From Pseudoalteromonas sp. NC201 (GTDB lineage Bacteria; Pseudomonadota; Gammaproteobacteria; Enterobacterales; Alteromonadaceae): a stretch of DNA of 64,000 bases. A model generated the notes under the pieces. That model made no database searches, was not told where the DNA came from, and saw nothing but the letters and a program-made list of their open reading frames with translations. Position numbers and translations under genes: made by a program. Location: the NCBI RefSeq assembly GCF_002850255.1, contig NZ_CP022523.1, forward strand, positions 940,486-1,004,485, written 5' to 3'. This document shows, in pieces, positions 34,518 through 43,103 of this stretch (positions within the stretch are counted from its first letter, which is position 1; every line of letters begins with the position of its first letter).

Positions 34518-35684
34518 GTGTTTCAAGTGGTGTTTTTAGCTGTTTTGCTGATGTCTTGCTCTCAGATCGCAAGCCAAATCTACATCCCTGTTTTACCTAC
34601 TATCACGGATTCCTTACAGCTTACGCCTAGTCAAGGACAAGCAGCAGTAATTAGCTATTTCACTACACTAGGAGCTGCGCAACTGCTGGTTGGGCCGCTA
34701 CGAGATAAGTTTGGCGATAGGCCTTTATTTTTTAGTGGGCTGGGTATTTTACTGTTAGGTACGGTTTTTTGCTCAATAGCATCTAGCGCCGAGGTATTTT
34801 TTATCGGTCGAGTGTTGCAAGGCATTGGTGCTGCATCGCCGGTGTTAATTGGCAGAACGCTTCTTGCTGCAAGATTATCAGGTGCAGAACTTAAAAGCGC
34901 GATGGCGACACTGGCAATGTCGGTGAGTGTGACTGCTATTTGTAGTCCATTCTTGGCTGGGGTGTTATCTGGCTGGGTAGGGTGGCAGGGGATGTCATGG
35001 TTTGCATTCGCATACTATGTTTTGATTTTGGTGTATGGCTATAGAATTATGCAGCAGAGCAGTAAAACTACTTTGTCGTTACGGCCAAACGCGCTCTTTT
35101 ATGAATATCAAAGTCTATTGCTAAATCGATCATTTATTTCCCTCGCGTCGCTCAAATGGTTACCTACTTTTTTGTATCTTACCATTCAGTTGTATCTGCC
35201 GTTTTTACTGGCAAGGCAGTTTGGCTTGGAATCCAAAGCAATAGGTCAGGCGATGATGATCCCCATGTTTGGCTTACTCATAGGGTCAATATTAACTAAG
35301 GTATTGCAACGTAAGCGCTCCTATTTAGATATTGTAATTTGGACTTGGCCTGCATTAGTTGTCAGCGTGTTATTGCTGCTATTTGCAAGTGGTAGTGCGC
35401 TTGCTGTTCTGCTCGCTTATGCTGCGATTATGTTTGTATTTGGCGCGTATTTTCCAAGTTATATGCATCTCATTGGGGTTTTACATCCAGAAAAGGCAGG
35501 AACAGCGAATGCGCTGGTAGGGGCGGTTGAGCTGCTATTTTTTTCTTGCGTGGCATGGGTAGTCAATAAGTGGTTACTGAGTGGTGTAGAGTCTCTTGCG
35601 GTACTCGTTTTTGGCTGTGCATTGTTACTGTTTTTAACCTGGCGGCATTTATGCACTGTTTTTATGCCGGTTTGTAAAGAGTAA
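34518..35684 (+). CDS. MFS multidrug efflux transporter, Bcr/CflA type
   Basis: The protein has 388 residues and 12 predicted membrane helices. The Bcr/CflA N-terminus (SQIASQIYIPVLPTITDSLQLTPSQGQAAVISYF) and the DHA1 motif A region (LLVGPLRDKFGDRPLFFSGL) are clear, as is VLQGIGAASPVLIGRTLL. I chose the GTG at 34518 because AGAGGAG lies at good spacing; the frame extends to 34440 without a ribosome site. It exports drugs or small metabolites in exchange for protons. It is paired with the divergent LysR gene. Confidence 0.88.
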   Translation: MFQVVFLAVLLMSCSQIASQIYIPVLPTITDSLQLTPSQGQAAVISYFTTLGAAQLLVGPLRDKFGDRPLFFSGLGILLLGTVFCSIASSAEVFFIGRVLQGIGAASPVLIGRTLLAARLSGAELKSAMATLAMSVSVTAICSPFLAGVLSGWVGWQGMSWFAFAYYVLILVYGYRIMQQSSKTTLSLRPNALFYEYQSLLLNRSFISLASLKWLPTFLYLTIQLYLPFLLARQFGLESKAIGQAMMIPMFGLLIGSILTKVLQRKRSYLDIVIWTWPALVVSVLLLLFASGSALAVLLAYAAIMFVFGAYFPSYMHLIGVLHPEKAGTANALVGAVELLFFSCVAWVVNKWLLSGVESLAVLVFGCALLLFLTWRHLCTVFMPVCKE

Positions 35685-35769
35685 TAAAATGCAGGGCTGC
35701 TTGCTATTACGGGGCGTTTATTTATGAGACTGGTGATTATGTGTGGTCTGCGAGTGAGGAAAAATACCA

Positions 35770-36306
35770 ATGCAGTTTGAAACCGAACGTTTGTCCATGA
35801 GACGTATGACAATGGACGACCTTGATGCAGTTTATAGCCATCGGAAAAATCCAAATACGTCAAAATATATTGGTGCGCCTGCCACGTTCGAGTCGGCAAA
35901 AGAGCGGCTAGTTCAAGCATGCCAGCCTTGGAAAGGAGAACAAGACGAGCGCTTGATCTTGGCTATAGTGAGCAAACAAAAAGGAAAACTGATTGGCGAG
36001 CTAGTTTTTAAATATGTCGACGAAGAGAAAAAGGTCGGTGAAATTGGATTTCGATTAGCGGAGGATGAAATTGGTTTTGGCTACGGCTATGAGGCTGCTG
36101 CGGCGCTGATAAAGGCGGCTTTTCAACAGTGTTCTGTCGATACCATTCAGGCAATGTGCGCTGTTGGCAATCAACAGTCGCAGCGGTTGATGCTGAAGCT
36201 AGGGATGAAACGCAAAAACCGTCTAAATGCCTTTTTGGATATAGGCGATGAAAAGCACGATATCTATATCTATCAATTAACGAGACCCCGCTATTTGACC
36301 TTGTAA
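35770..36306 (+). CDS. GNAT-family acetyltransferase, RimJ/RimL-like
   Basis: The protein has 178 residues. Acetyltransferase_3 features are FETERLSMRRMTMDDLDAVYSHRKNPNT, the acetyl-CoA region GEIGFRLAEDEIGFGYGYEAAAALIKAAFQ, and VGNQQSQRLMLKLGMKR. GAGGAAAA precedes the ATG. The substrate is unknown. It stands in a run of small single genes, including a second acetyltransferase, that looks like accessory DNA. Confidence 0.85.
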   Translation: MQFETERLSMRRMTMDDLDAVYSHRKNPNTSKYIGAPATFESAKERLVQACQPWKGEQDERLILAIVSKQKGKLIGELVFKYVDEEKKVGEIGFRLAEDEIGFGYGYEAAAALIKAAFQQCSVDTIQAMCAVGNQQSQRLMLKLGMKRKNRLNAFLDIGDEKHDIYIYQLTRPRYLTL

Positions 36307-36380
36307 TAGGAACGAATTGCGGTTAATTTAAGCGCTACGAGTAGACCTGCGTAGGTACTGTTTTTATTTGAGGGATTAAA

Positions 36381-36845
36381 ATGGAATTTAAACTTTTAGC
36401 GCATCACAAAGCATTCATCCCAATCATTGCCAAGTGGTATTTTGATGAGTGGGGAAGTATTGTTGAGGAAGCCTCTGTAGAGCGTTTTGAGCAAAAGCTT
36501 TTAGACTACCTTAGCGACTCTAGTATTCCTTGTGTAATCGTCGCGCTGGATGGCGACACAATCGCAGGAGTCGTGCAGCTTAAATTTCATGAAATGAGTA
36601 TCTACACAGATAAAGAGCACTGGATTGGTGGCGTTTATGTGGATAAGCCCTATCGTGGAAATAAACTAGCGTCACGCTTAGTCAAAGAAGCAGAGCGATT
36701 AGCCTCAATATTTGGTGTTACCACGTTATATTTACAAACAGAGCATCCAGAAGGTGGACTCTATCGAAAACTCGGCTGGCAACCGCTCGAAAACGTCAAT
36801 TACCGAGGCGTTGATGTCGTGGTGATGAGTAAAACAGTAGTTTAG
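36381..36845 (+). CDS. GNAT-family acetyltransferase
   Basis: The protein has 154 residues. The central motif A (GGVYVDKPYRGNKLASRLVKEAERLA) is the acetyl-CoA pyrophosphate loop, followed by TLYLQTEHPEGGLYRKLGWQ. It is unrelated at sight to the preceding acetyltransferase beyond the fold. The substrate is unknown. Confidence 0.85.
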   Translation: MEFKLLAHHKAFIPIIAKWYFDEWGSIVEEASVERFEQKLLDYLSDSSIPCVIVALDGDTIAGVVQLKFHEMSIYTDKEHWIGGVYVDKPYRGNKLASRLVKEAERLASIFGVTTLYLQTEHPEGGLYRKLGWQPLENVNYRGVDVVVMSKTVV

Positions 36846-36998
36846 TTAAACAAGCTAGATTGTACGCTCAGGTATAAGGCTTAATAAAATCCGATAGTCT
36901 CATATATGCCAAACTAGACCGTTTAACAGCAACTTATCGCCTTAAATCCAACTGCTATAACGGACGTTCATCCAACTTGTGTTCGGACAGAAACAATT

Positions 36999-37019
36999 TA
37001 GAGCCGAATGTCGGCTCTA
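36999..37019. terminator. Hairpin, possible terminator
   Basis: A 9-bp stem TAGAGCCGA/TCGGCTCTA with a 3-base loop lies between the acetyltransferase and the convergent LysE gene. No long T run follows, so termination is uncertain. The rest of the 36846-37085 gap shows nothing I can name. Confidence 0.4.
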
Positions 37020-37085
37020 TGTTGTAAGTTCAATTAGTGGGTATAATGTTATCCTTTTAATTATTTAGGAAAGGCTAACAGGCAT

Positions 37086-37715
37086 TTAAGTAATGGAACC
37101 AGATAGTCCTAAAACTATACCAAATATTAAAAATGTTACGCCACTCACTTTATTGAATCGGCCTCGGCCTTTTTCGCCTACTAGCAGCTTTACCTTTTCA
37201 GCAAGTGCTGCATAACCAAAATAAATTGTGAAATGAATCAATGCACTGATAATACACAGCATCACAACTTGTGGCATTAATGAAACGGTTGGATTAATAA
37301 ATTGAGGTAGTAATGCCGATACAAAAATTAATGCTTTTGGATTCAAAGATGTAACCAAAAATGCTTGCTTAAAAATCAGCCATGGTTGATAGTGTAAAGA
37401 GGGCTGAGAGCTGTCAGTATCAAGCTGAGGCACTGACGAACTATATACCTTAATACCTAAATAGCATAAATAACCAGCACCAATTACTTTTATAAAAGTT
37501 AATAGTTCACTAAATGTTAGAATGACTGCTCCCAGACCTGTCGCACTCAGAATCAACAAGAGTTGAAATGCAGCGACATTGCCTAAAACGCCAAGCGCAG
37601 CTAGCTTCTTCCCATGGTTCAACCCATTATTAATAGAAAGTAACACAGAGGGTCCTGGCGACACCAAAAGTACCGTAATTATCACAGTATACGTAACGTA
37701 TTGTTCTATATTCAT
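37086..37715 (-). CDS. LysE/RhtB-family amino-acid exporter
   Basis: The protein has 209 residues with six predicted membrane helices. The family start (YTVIITVLLVSPGPSVLLSINNGLNHGKKLAALGVLGN) is clear. The ATG at 37715 has AGGA at good spacing; the frame from 37730 begins with TTG and no site. It is the last gene of a minus operon with ABM and NIPSNAP proteins (15-bp gap to the ABM stop). It exports an amino acid or related small molecule. Confidence 0.88.
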   Translation of the reverse strand: MNIEQYVTYTVIITVLLVSPGPSVLLSINNGLNHGKKLAALGVLGNVAAFQLLLILSATGLGAVILTFSELLTFIKVIGAGYLCYLGIKVYSSSVPQLDTDSSQPSLHYQPWLIFKQAFLVTSLNPKALIFVSALLPQFINPTVSLMPQVVMLCIISALIHFTIYFGYAALAEKVKLLVGEKGRGRFNKVSGVTFLIFGIVLGLSGSIT

Positions 37716-37730
37716 TTTAATTCCTGACAA

Positions 37731-38048
37731 TTACTTAGTTACTTGGTTTTCACTGCCGTAATCGCGAATAACATTGCCCACTCTTATTCTGAAGTGGCTA
37801 AAAAGCTCTTCCTTTCCTTTTTTCTGAGCGACTTGGTGTTCAAAATGCTCTTTCCACTGTTTTAGCGCTGTTTCGTTTTGCCAAAATGATAAGGATAAAA
37901 ATTTATCCTGATTAGAAAGGCTTTGAAAACGCTCAACAGAGATAAAGCCATCAACCTCGTTGAGTGTACTTTTCAACGCCTGCGCTATTTCAAAATAGAG
38001 CGCTTTTCCCTGCTCTTTCGGAGTTACTTCAAAAATCACTGCGAGCAT
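37731..38048 (-). CDS. Antibiotic biosynthesis monooxygenase (ABM) domain protein
   Basis: This 105-residue single ABM ferredoxin-like barrel has [20 protein letters not shown] at the start and [34 protein letters not shown] in the middle. ABM proteins act on quinones, polyketides or haem, often as small monooxygenases. Its start overlaps the upstream NIPSNAP gene by 13 bp, and LysE follows. Confidence 0.8.
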   Translation of the reverse strand: MLAVIFEVTPKEQGKALYFEIAQALKSTLNEVDGFISVERFQSLSNQDKFLSLSFWQNETALKQWKEHFEHQVAQKKGKEELFSHFRIRVGNVIRDYGSENQVTK

Positions 38049-38401
38049 GTATTTTCTCCTTCAAGATCTCGCTTGTAAGTTGAGGGTACAACCTGCAAAA
38101 ACGTACGTTTCTCATTAACAATAAACTTTTCCCTTTGGGCAAAGCGAAAGTTGCTTTTACCAAGTTCTGACAGGCGTAACTTGCTTCTATAGCGTTCATA
38201 ATCAGCCAAAGAATCAAAACTGATTAAGCCGTAAGCTATATTATTTGAACCCTCATGAGGTAAAAAATACCCTAATAACTTTCCTCCACATACGGGAATG
38301 ATTTTGCTCCAGTTTTCAGCGTATTGTTCAAACATATCCAATTTGAAGGGATCAAGCTGGTATTCAATAAAACAGGTAATTTTCAAAGTGGTTGTCTCCA
38401 T
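38036..38401 (-). CDS. NIPSNAP-family protein
   Basis: This 121-residue dimeric alpha-beta barrel protein shows [44 protein letters not shown] and [15 protein letters not shown], both typical of NIPSNAP. It is the first gene of a three-gene minus operon divergent from an ArsR-like regulator, which probably controls it. The function is unknown. Confidence 0.8.
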   Translation of the reverse strand: METTTLKITCFIEYQLDPFKLDMFEQYAENWSKIIPVCGGKLLGYFLPHEGSNNIAYGLISFDSLADYERYRSKLRLSELGKSNFRFAQREKFIVNEKRTFLQVVPSTYKRDLEGENTCSQ

Positions 38402-38474
38402 TTTCGTTTTTTGGCAGTCTACTCGTCATTAAATTTTGATACTTCGATGGCGATCGAACTGTGAAGGAAAAAGA

Positions 38475-39149
38475 GTGGAACCTAATATTGCCTATATTGG
38501 AAATTTAATCGGAGATACAGCTCGTTCTAAAATGCTTACAGCCTTGATGAGTGGTAAAGCGCTAACGGCAACAGAGCTATCACTTGAAGCAGATATTACC
38601 CCTCAAACAGCGAGCAGCCATTTAATGAAATTAGTTGAAGGCGAGCTTTTAGTCGTCAGGAAGCAAGGTCGCCATAAGTATTTTCAGCTAAGAAATATCC
38701 AAGTCGCTGAACTTATTGAGCAAATGCTTAATATTAGCGTATCTGTATCAAGTCCAAAGATATCAACTGGGCCTAGAAACGAGAGATTGAGAAAATCCCG
38801 TATTTGCTATGACCACCTAGCAGGAGAGTTAGGCGTAAAGCTGTTCGATGCTTTGGTGGACAAAGGTTGGCTAATTGAAAACTCTACTGAGATTATATTG
38901 ACGAAAACAGGGCAAAAGTTTTTTAGCAGCATAGGCGTTGATTTCAGCTCTTTTAAAAACCGAAGCAGACCAATATGTAAGGCATGTTTAGATTGGAGCG
39001 AAAGAAGAAGCCATCTGGCTGGCAGTTTAGGTAAGTGGGTACTAGACGATGCTATGAATCGCAACTGGGCAACACAAGATTTGGATTCAAGGGTAATTCA
39101 GTTTACTCCTCAAGGACTTAGTGCCTTTACGAAAAGGTATGGTATTTAA
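38475..39149 (+). CDS. ArsR-like winged-helix regulator with C-terminal extension
   Basis: The protein has 224 residues from the GTG at 38475 (AAGGAAA upstream). Residues 1-90 are an ArsR winged helix (LIGDTARSKMLTALMSGKALTATELSLEADITPQTASSHLMKL and RKQGRHKYFQL). The remaining ~120 residues are longer than in plain ArsR proteins and include CYDHLAGELGVKLFDALV and CKACLDWSERRSHLAGSLG, a domain found in some one-component ArsR regulators. It is divergent from the NIPSNAP-ABM-LysE operon. Confidence 0.83.
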   Translation: MEPNIAYIGNLIGDTARSKMLTALMSGKALTATELSLEADITPQTASSHLMKLVEGELLVVRKQGRHKYFQLRNIQVAELIEQMLNISVSVSSPKISTGPRNERLRKSRICYDHLAGELGVKLFDALVDKGWLIENSTEIILTKTGQKFFSSIGVDFSSFKNRSRPICKACLDWSERRSHLAGSLGKWVLDDAMNRNWATQDLDSRVIQFTPQGLSAFTKRYGI

Positions 39150-39238
39150 GTGTTAATACATATTGTTGATGTATGCCGTTCAATGTTAACTCCTCGCTTA
39201 AAGGCGGTCTTAATGCCAACTCGCTAAAAGTAATAAAT

Positions 39239-39265
39239 AGAGCCAATGCGTTGCTCAGAGGCTCT
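39239..39265 (+). terminator. Terminator after the ArsR-like gene
   Basis: A 6-bp stem AGAGCC/GGCTCT is followed directly by four T. Confidence 0.45.
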
Positions 39266-39339
39266 TTTAAAGTTACTACGTTAACAAGCTTTAGGGCAGG
39301 AATGAGTTGGCTGAACGACCGCTAGGTATGTACAAATAG

Positions 39340-39388
39340 TGCAAATAGCAGACACCCACCATAACATAAATGCAAATTATGGTGGGTG
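39340..39388 (+). repeat. Palindromic 61-bp repeat, copy A, left part (interrupted by the insertion sequence)
   Basis: This is the first 49 bp of a repeat; the last 12 bp are at 40892-40903, after the insertion. The restored 61 bp differ from the intact copy at 41575-41635 at only 3 positions. When joined, it forms a palindrome with 14-bp arms (GACACCCACCATAA and its complement). The insertion lies within the right arm. Confidence 0.85.
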
Positions 39389-39464
39389 ATGAGATGGACG
39401 CTCCCAAATCGGCGTCAATGCGCCAAACTGATAGTTGCAAACACAGTTATTAGAAGAGTCCATC

Positions 39465-40496
39465 ATGAATAACGTTAGCACGCTTTCAATTGATCTAGCA
39501 AAAAATGTATTCCAACTTTTATCGTTTGATAAGCAAGGTAATAAATGTTTTTCCAGAAGGTTAGATAGAGCAAAGCTCTTGCAAACATTGACCCAATTAC
39601 CTGCTTGTAATGTTGTTATGGAATCATGCTCAACGTCTCATTATTGGGGGCGGTACTGCTTACAAGCTGGGCACCAAGTTCAGCTTATCCCTGCGCAACA
39701 TGTTACCCCTTTTGTCCGTGGCAATAAAAACGATAAAAATGATTGTATGGCGATTTATGAAGCGAGCCTTCGACCTAACATTCGCTTTGTTCCTGTAAAA
39801 ACAGAGCATCAACAAGCAATCCTAGCACTACATCGCTATCGGGAACGGCTCATACATAATCGAACCGCCTGCATCAACCAAACATGTGGTTTGTTACTTG
39901 AATTTGGCATCGTCATCAAGAAGAGCTTAAAGTCTTTTCGTGCAACCATTGCTGATCTGCTCAACCGTAATTTACATGGAGCTTTAAATCTACTCCTCAG
40001 AGACGTTTATGAAGAAATGCAAAAGTTAGACGCCAATATTAAAAATGTAGAGGCACAATTTAAGCAGTTTAATGAACAGAGCCAAGCTGCTCAAATTATC
40101 CAATCCATCCCCGGAATTGGGATTATCAACGCATCGGCATTGAGTGCCACAATAGATAAAGGGCAAGCATTTTCTAATAAAAAGGAGTTGGCTGTGTGGC
40201 TTGGGATCACACCACGTCAATATGCTTCGGGTGAAACCAATAAGATGGGAGGGATCACCAAACGAGGTGATCGTTATCTAAGAAAACAACTCATTCATGG
40301 TGCCCGTACAGTGGTCAATCATGCGCACAAAAAGCAGGATGATTTAAACAAATGGATCAACGCATTGGTAGAACGTCGCGGTAAAAATAAAGCGGTGGTG
40401 GCCACGGCCCACCGATTGGCTCGCTTAATGTGGATATTGCTACAAAGAAATGAACCTTATAAAGCCCAATATACACAAAGTGAGGCGCAATCATGA
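39465..40496 (+). CDS. IS110-family (IS1111 group) recombinase/transposase
   Basis: The protein has 343 residues from the ATG at 39465, in IS110 order. The N-terminal RuvC-like DEDD domain starts with Asp10 in LSIDLAKNVFQL, followed by VMESC and the KNDKND block. A coiled-coil region comes next. The C-terminal Transposase_20 domain has QSIPGIGIINASALSATI, with the predicted catalytic Ser255 in PRQYASGETNKMGGITKRGDRYLRKQL. IS110 recombinases excise as circles and insert at sites chosen by an element-coded RNA. All key residues are intact, so the element may be active. Confidence 0.95.
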   Translation: MNNVSTLSIDLAKNVFQLLSFDKQGNKCFSRRLDRAKLLQTLTQLPACNVVMESCSTSHYWGRYCLQAGHQVQLIPAQHVTPFVRGNKNDKNDCMAIYEASLRPNIRFVPVKTEHQQAILALHRYRERLIHNRTACINQTCGLLLEFGIVIKKSLKSFRATIADLLNRNLHGALNLLLRDVYEEMQKLDANIKNVEAQFKQFNEQSQAAQIIQSIPGIGIINASALSATIDKGQAFSNKKELAVWLGITPRQYASGETNKMGGITKRGDRYLRKQLIHGARTVVNHAHKKQDDLNKWINALVERRGKNKAVVATAHRLARLMWILLQRNEPYKAQYTQSEAQS

Positions 40497-40503
40497 CTCA
40501 AAT

Positions 40504-40590
40504 TATGGCTATCAAGGAGTCCGGTCGTGACAAGGGCCTCGAGCCCGAGTGGGTGTTTATGAGCCCTTGATAGCCATATTCTCATTGCTG
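40504..40590 (+). ncRNA. Candidate bridge (seek) RNA of the IS1111-group element
   Basis: Just after the transposase stop, TATGGCTATCAAGG (40504-40517) and its perfect complement (40565-40578) form a 14-bp stem closing a 47-base loop. The loop contains TGACA (40528-40532) and GTGGGTGT (40549-40556). These pair with opposite strands on the two sides of the insertion point GTGGGTG|TCA, both covering the TG core. TCTCAT just after the stem (40580-40585) matches the complement of the element's left tip. A second GTGGGTGT is at 40662-40669, and ATATATGTCAG (40734-40744) repeats the right junction. The exact RNA ends are unknown. Confidence 0.6.
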
Positions 40591-40908
40591 TAAACATAAC
40601 GATGAACAAAAGGTCAAACCTACCTAGTTAAACCCGTTATAGGCAAGGCATTCAATGCCGCGTGGGTGTATTCTACTTTTTGGGTGGCTAGGTTCGAAAC
40701 TCATTAGGGGCGCTGAAAGTCAGTTAAGCCCGAATATATGTCAGAGCAGCACCTTATTTAGGGTGACTCAAAGTGACTGTTTATCAATACATACAAATAG
40801 TAAATGAGAGATAAATAAAAGAAGCAACAAGGCTGTTAACACAACCTTGTTGGATGAGTATTACTTGACAGCAGCTGAGCGTCCATATATGTCAGTGTTA
40901 GCCTAGTA

Positions 40909-41448
40909 TTATTCATCTTGCTTACATGAAAATGGGCCAACCACGTCGCTTTTGATGGCAAATTTGGTATCAATTTCCGGATGCCGTGTTTTTATCTCCT
41001 CAAGCGCTTGCTCGAAGTTCTCTTTAACCAGCACTCTCCAAGGATGCGATGAAAATAAAATATAGTTATCGTAGTCATTCACATGAAAGTGGATATCCCC
41101 GATATAGGTGAGGCTATTTTCTGCTATATCAAAAGTGCCAAGGCAGTTTAAGTCGGGATCAACTAATTTGGATCCTTGCATATATAACACTTGGTCAATT
41201 TCGTGCGTCCCCACTGGCAGTGGCAGAACAATCAACTTTTCCCGGGTGTCTTTTAGAACGAAGCTGTAGTTGTCTAGCATTTTTTGTGTATTTCGGGTAA
41301 TGAATTGAGCATTACCAATATCGCCAGAGGTACTAAAACGGGCTAAAGCTAAGCCATGTCCTTCAGGCAAAGGCTTTTTAGCATCATATGCCAGTTGCGC
41401 GCAGCCAGACAGAAAAAGAGAACAAACAACAACCATAGTTTTAAACAT
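40909..41448 (-). CDS. Predicted lipoprotein of unknown function
   Basis: The protein has 179 residues. An N-terminal signal with lipobox LSGC (Cys16) predicts a lipid-anchored envelope protein. The rest is beta-rich, with LPLPVGTHEIDQVLY resembling a PEGA-like or DUF2846-type strand. I do not assign a family. Its stop lies only 5 bp beyond the restored repeat copy A, so the insertion sequence sits immediately downstream of it. Confidence 0.7.
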   Translation of the reverse strand: MFKTMVVVCSLFLSGCAQLAYDAKKPLPEGHGLALARFSTSGDIGNAQFITRNTQKMLDNYSFVLKDTREKLIVLPLPVGTHEIDQVLYMQGSKLVDPDLNCLGTFDIAENSLTYIGDIHFHVNDYDNYILFSSHPWRVLVKENFEQALEEIKTRHPEIDTKFAIKSDVVGPFSCKQDE

Positions 41449-41574
41449 ATTTACTTCTCACTACATAAAGATGCGGCATTACAAGCACCTGTCAAATTCT
41501 AATCGCAAGCATTAAACCCAAAAAAAGCAAACATTACAACTACAAGAAATACACAAACAATCAAGACCTTAGAA

Positions 41575-41635
41575 TGCAAATAGCAGACACCCGCCATAAC
41601 ATAAATACAAATTATGGTGGATGTCAGTGTTAGCC
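41575..41635 (+). repeat. Palindromic 61-bp repeat, copy B (uninterrupted)
   Basis: This copy is the same repeat as copy A without the insertion: arms ACACCCGCCATAA and TTATGGTGGATGT around a 12-base centre. At the insertion point it reads GTGGATGT where copy A reads GTGGGTGT. It lies in the 301-bp gap between the lipoprotein gene and grpB, which holds nothing else I can identify apart from AT-rich sequence. Confidence 0.85.
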
Positions 41636-41749
41636 CGTACTTCAATAGTGCATTGATCGCGCGGGTATGTGGTAGTGATGAGCAAAGCTTTGCTTTAGCT
41701 GTATACTGTCCCAAACCAAACTTAGAGCAACTACAGGACTTTCCTTTCA

Positions 41750-42250
41750 ATGGCAGACCAAGCTATTTCACTTTCTAAATATAATCAAGATTGGCCACGA
41801 ATGTTCCAAGTGGAAAAGCTAAGGTTAGCGCCTTTGCTTTGCCCTTGGATTGAAGGTGGTATTGAGCATGTGGGTAGTACAGCGGTGGTTGGTATGGTTG
41901 CTAAGCCTGTGATAGATATTATGGTGGGTGTTAAGTCGCTAATAGCGTCAAAAGAAGCCATCCAAGTGCTCACTCAACACGGTTATTGTTATTACCCCTA
42001 TAAAGCTGACGTAATGCACTGGTTTTGCAAACCAACGCCTGAGTTTAGAACCCATCACTTACACCTTGTTCCTTTCAACAGCCTACTTTGGCAAGAGCGT
42101 ATTTCTTTTAGGGAAAAATTAAGAGCATCATCAGTTTTAAGAGCTGAGTATTGCGCGTTGAAGCAGGCGTTAGTACAAGAATACCAAGATGACCGTGAGC
42201 AATATACTCAACAAAAATGGCCGTTCATTAAACGGGTGTTGGGTTGTTAA
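41750..42250 (+). CDS. GrpB/UPF0157 family protein
   Basis: The protein has 166 residues. The family pattern is ISLSKYNQDWPRMFQVEKLRL at the start, then IEHVGSTAVVGMVAKPVIDIMVGV, the nucleotidyltransferase-like GS...D.D segment (here GSTAV...PVIDIMV), and HLHLVPFNSLLWQERISFRE. Members have a nucleotidyltransferase fold and are poorly characterised. It is a single gene. Confidence 0.88.
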   Translation: MADQAISLSKYNQDWPRMFQVEKLRLAPLLCPWIEGGIEHVGSTAVVGMVAKPVIDIMVGVKSLIASKEAIQVLTQHGYCYYPYKADVMHWFCKPTPEFRTHHLHLVPFNSLLWQERISFREKLRASSVLRAEYCALKQALVQEYQDDREQYTQQKWPFIKRVLGC

Positions 42251-42365
42251 TTTAATGTTGATATTTTGGTTCTAAGCCCAATATAACGTAAAGCAGTAGT
42301 CAAGTACTAAATAATGGGGCTTGGCTCTGCTGTGATTTTTACGTTAGAGGAGTTGAAGAAAAGGA

Positions 42366-43037
42366 ATGAAAGGAAAAAAGGTATTAATTGTTGGTGGGAG
42401 TACAGGTATTGGTCTCGCATTGGCAAAACGAGTAAGTGAAGATGGAGGTGAGGTATTAATAGCCTCGAGATCTGCATTTGACAAACAAGCTAGCATTAGA
42501 AGTCAGCCATATCTTGAAAGTTGTACTTGTTATTCGGTTGATATTACGGTTGAAAGTGAGATTAAAAACCTACTTGAGAAAATAGGAAAAATTGATCATC
42601 TTATTTTTACTGTTAAGTCTCCACTCATTGTTTCTCCATTTTTAGAACTCGACCTCAAAGAGGTTCGTCATGCTTTCGATACTAAGTTTTGGGGGCAGTA
42701 TAGCTTTGCTAAATTGGCTCACCAATATATTAACGATGGCGGGAGTATTGTGTTTTCGTCGGGAACATTAGGTAAACGGCCTTACAATGGGTACTCAACA
42801 TTAAGTACGATAAGCGGTGCAGTTGAGTCACTTGGGAAGGCTTTGGCAATTGAGCTTGCTCCTATTCGGGTCAATACCGTTTCACCAGGATTTAAAACAT
42901 TGAAAGAGTTGGAGGAAAAAATTCCTCTAGGTCTTGGAAGTGATTCTCAAATTTCCAACGCATATTTGTTTTTGATGAATGACAGTTATATAACGGGCGC
43001 ATCGATAGTGAGTGATGGTGGGGCTATGCTCGTTTAG
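42366..43037 (+). CDS. Short-chain dehydrogenase/reductase lacking the usual Tyr-x3-Lys
   Basis: The protein has 223 residues with the NAD(P) Rossmann motif VGGSTGIGLALA at the start and VNTVSPG near residue 175, so the SDR fold is clear. In the catalytic region the sequence is GYSTLSTISGAVESLGKALA: aligned on the AVESL helix, neither the Tyr nor the Lys of YxxxK is in register. It may be a binding or non-classical member, or act differently from standard SDR enzymes. It starts with an ATG about 10 bases after GGAG. A strong terminator follows. Confidence 0.85.
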   Translation: MKGKKVLIVGGSTGIGLALAKRVSEDGGEVLIASRSAFDKQASIRSQPYLESCTCYSVDITVESEIKNLLEKIGKIDHLIFTVKSPLIVSPFLELDLKEVRHAFDTKFWGQYSFAKLAHQYINDGGSIVFSSGTLGKRPYNGYSTLSTISGAVESLGKALAIELAPIRVNTVSPGFKTLKELEEKIPLGLGSDSQISNAYLFLMNDSYITGASIVSDGGAMLV

Positions 43038-43058
43038 GAGTGACCTACAATGCCAAGA

Positions 43059-43088
43059 AAAACCCAAGAGCCTTGGCTCTTGGGTTTT
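43059..43088. terminator. Strong bidirectional terminator
   Basis: A 14-bp perfect stem AAAACCCAAGAGCC/GGCTCTTGGGTTTT with a 2-base loop lies between the convergent SDR and nuclease genes; A and T runs form the base of the stem. Confidence 0.9.
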
Positions 43089-43103
43089 AGATCAAAGCAG
43101 CAA

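Larger units (their letters stand above)
39389..40891 (+). mobile_element. IS110-family element, IS1111 group, complete, 1503 bp
   Basis: The ends are defined by comparison with the empty repeat copy at 41575-41635: left flank ends GGTGGGTG, right flank resumes TCAGTGTTAGCC, and TG occurs at both junctions (39387-39388 and 40890-40891). Perfect 10-bp inverted repeats ATGGACGCTC (39394-39403) and its complement (40877-40886) lie 5 bp inside each end. Such subterminal repeats and the absence of a longer target duplication are marks of the IS1111 group. The left end is short (76 bp before the ORF) and the right end long (about 390 bp of non-coding DNA). Confidence 0.88.

Noticed and set aside
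36846..39464. Integron cassette array
   Set aside because: The run of small single genes with variable functions suggested cassettes, but I found no repeated attC-like sites or integrase, and several genes are in divergent regulated pairs.
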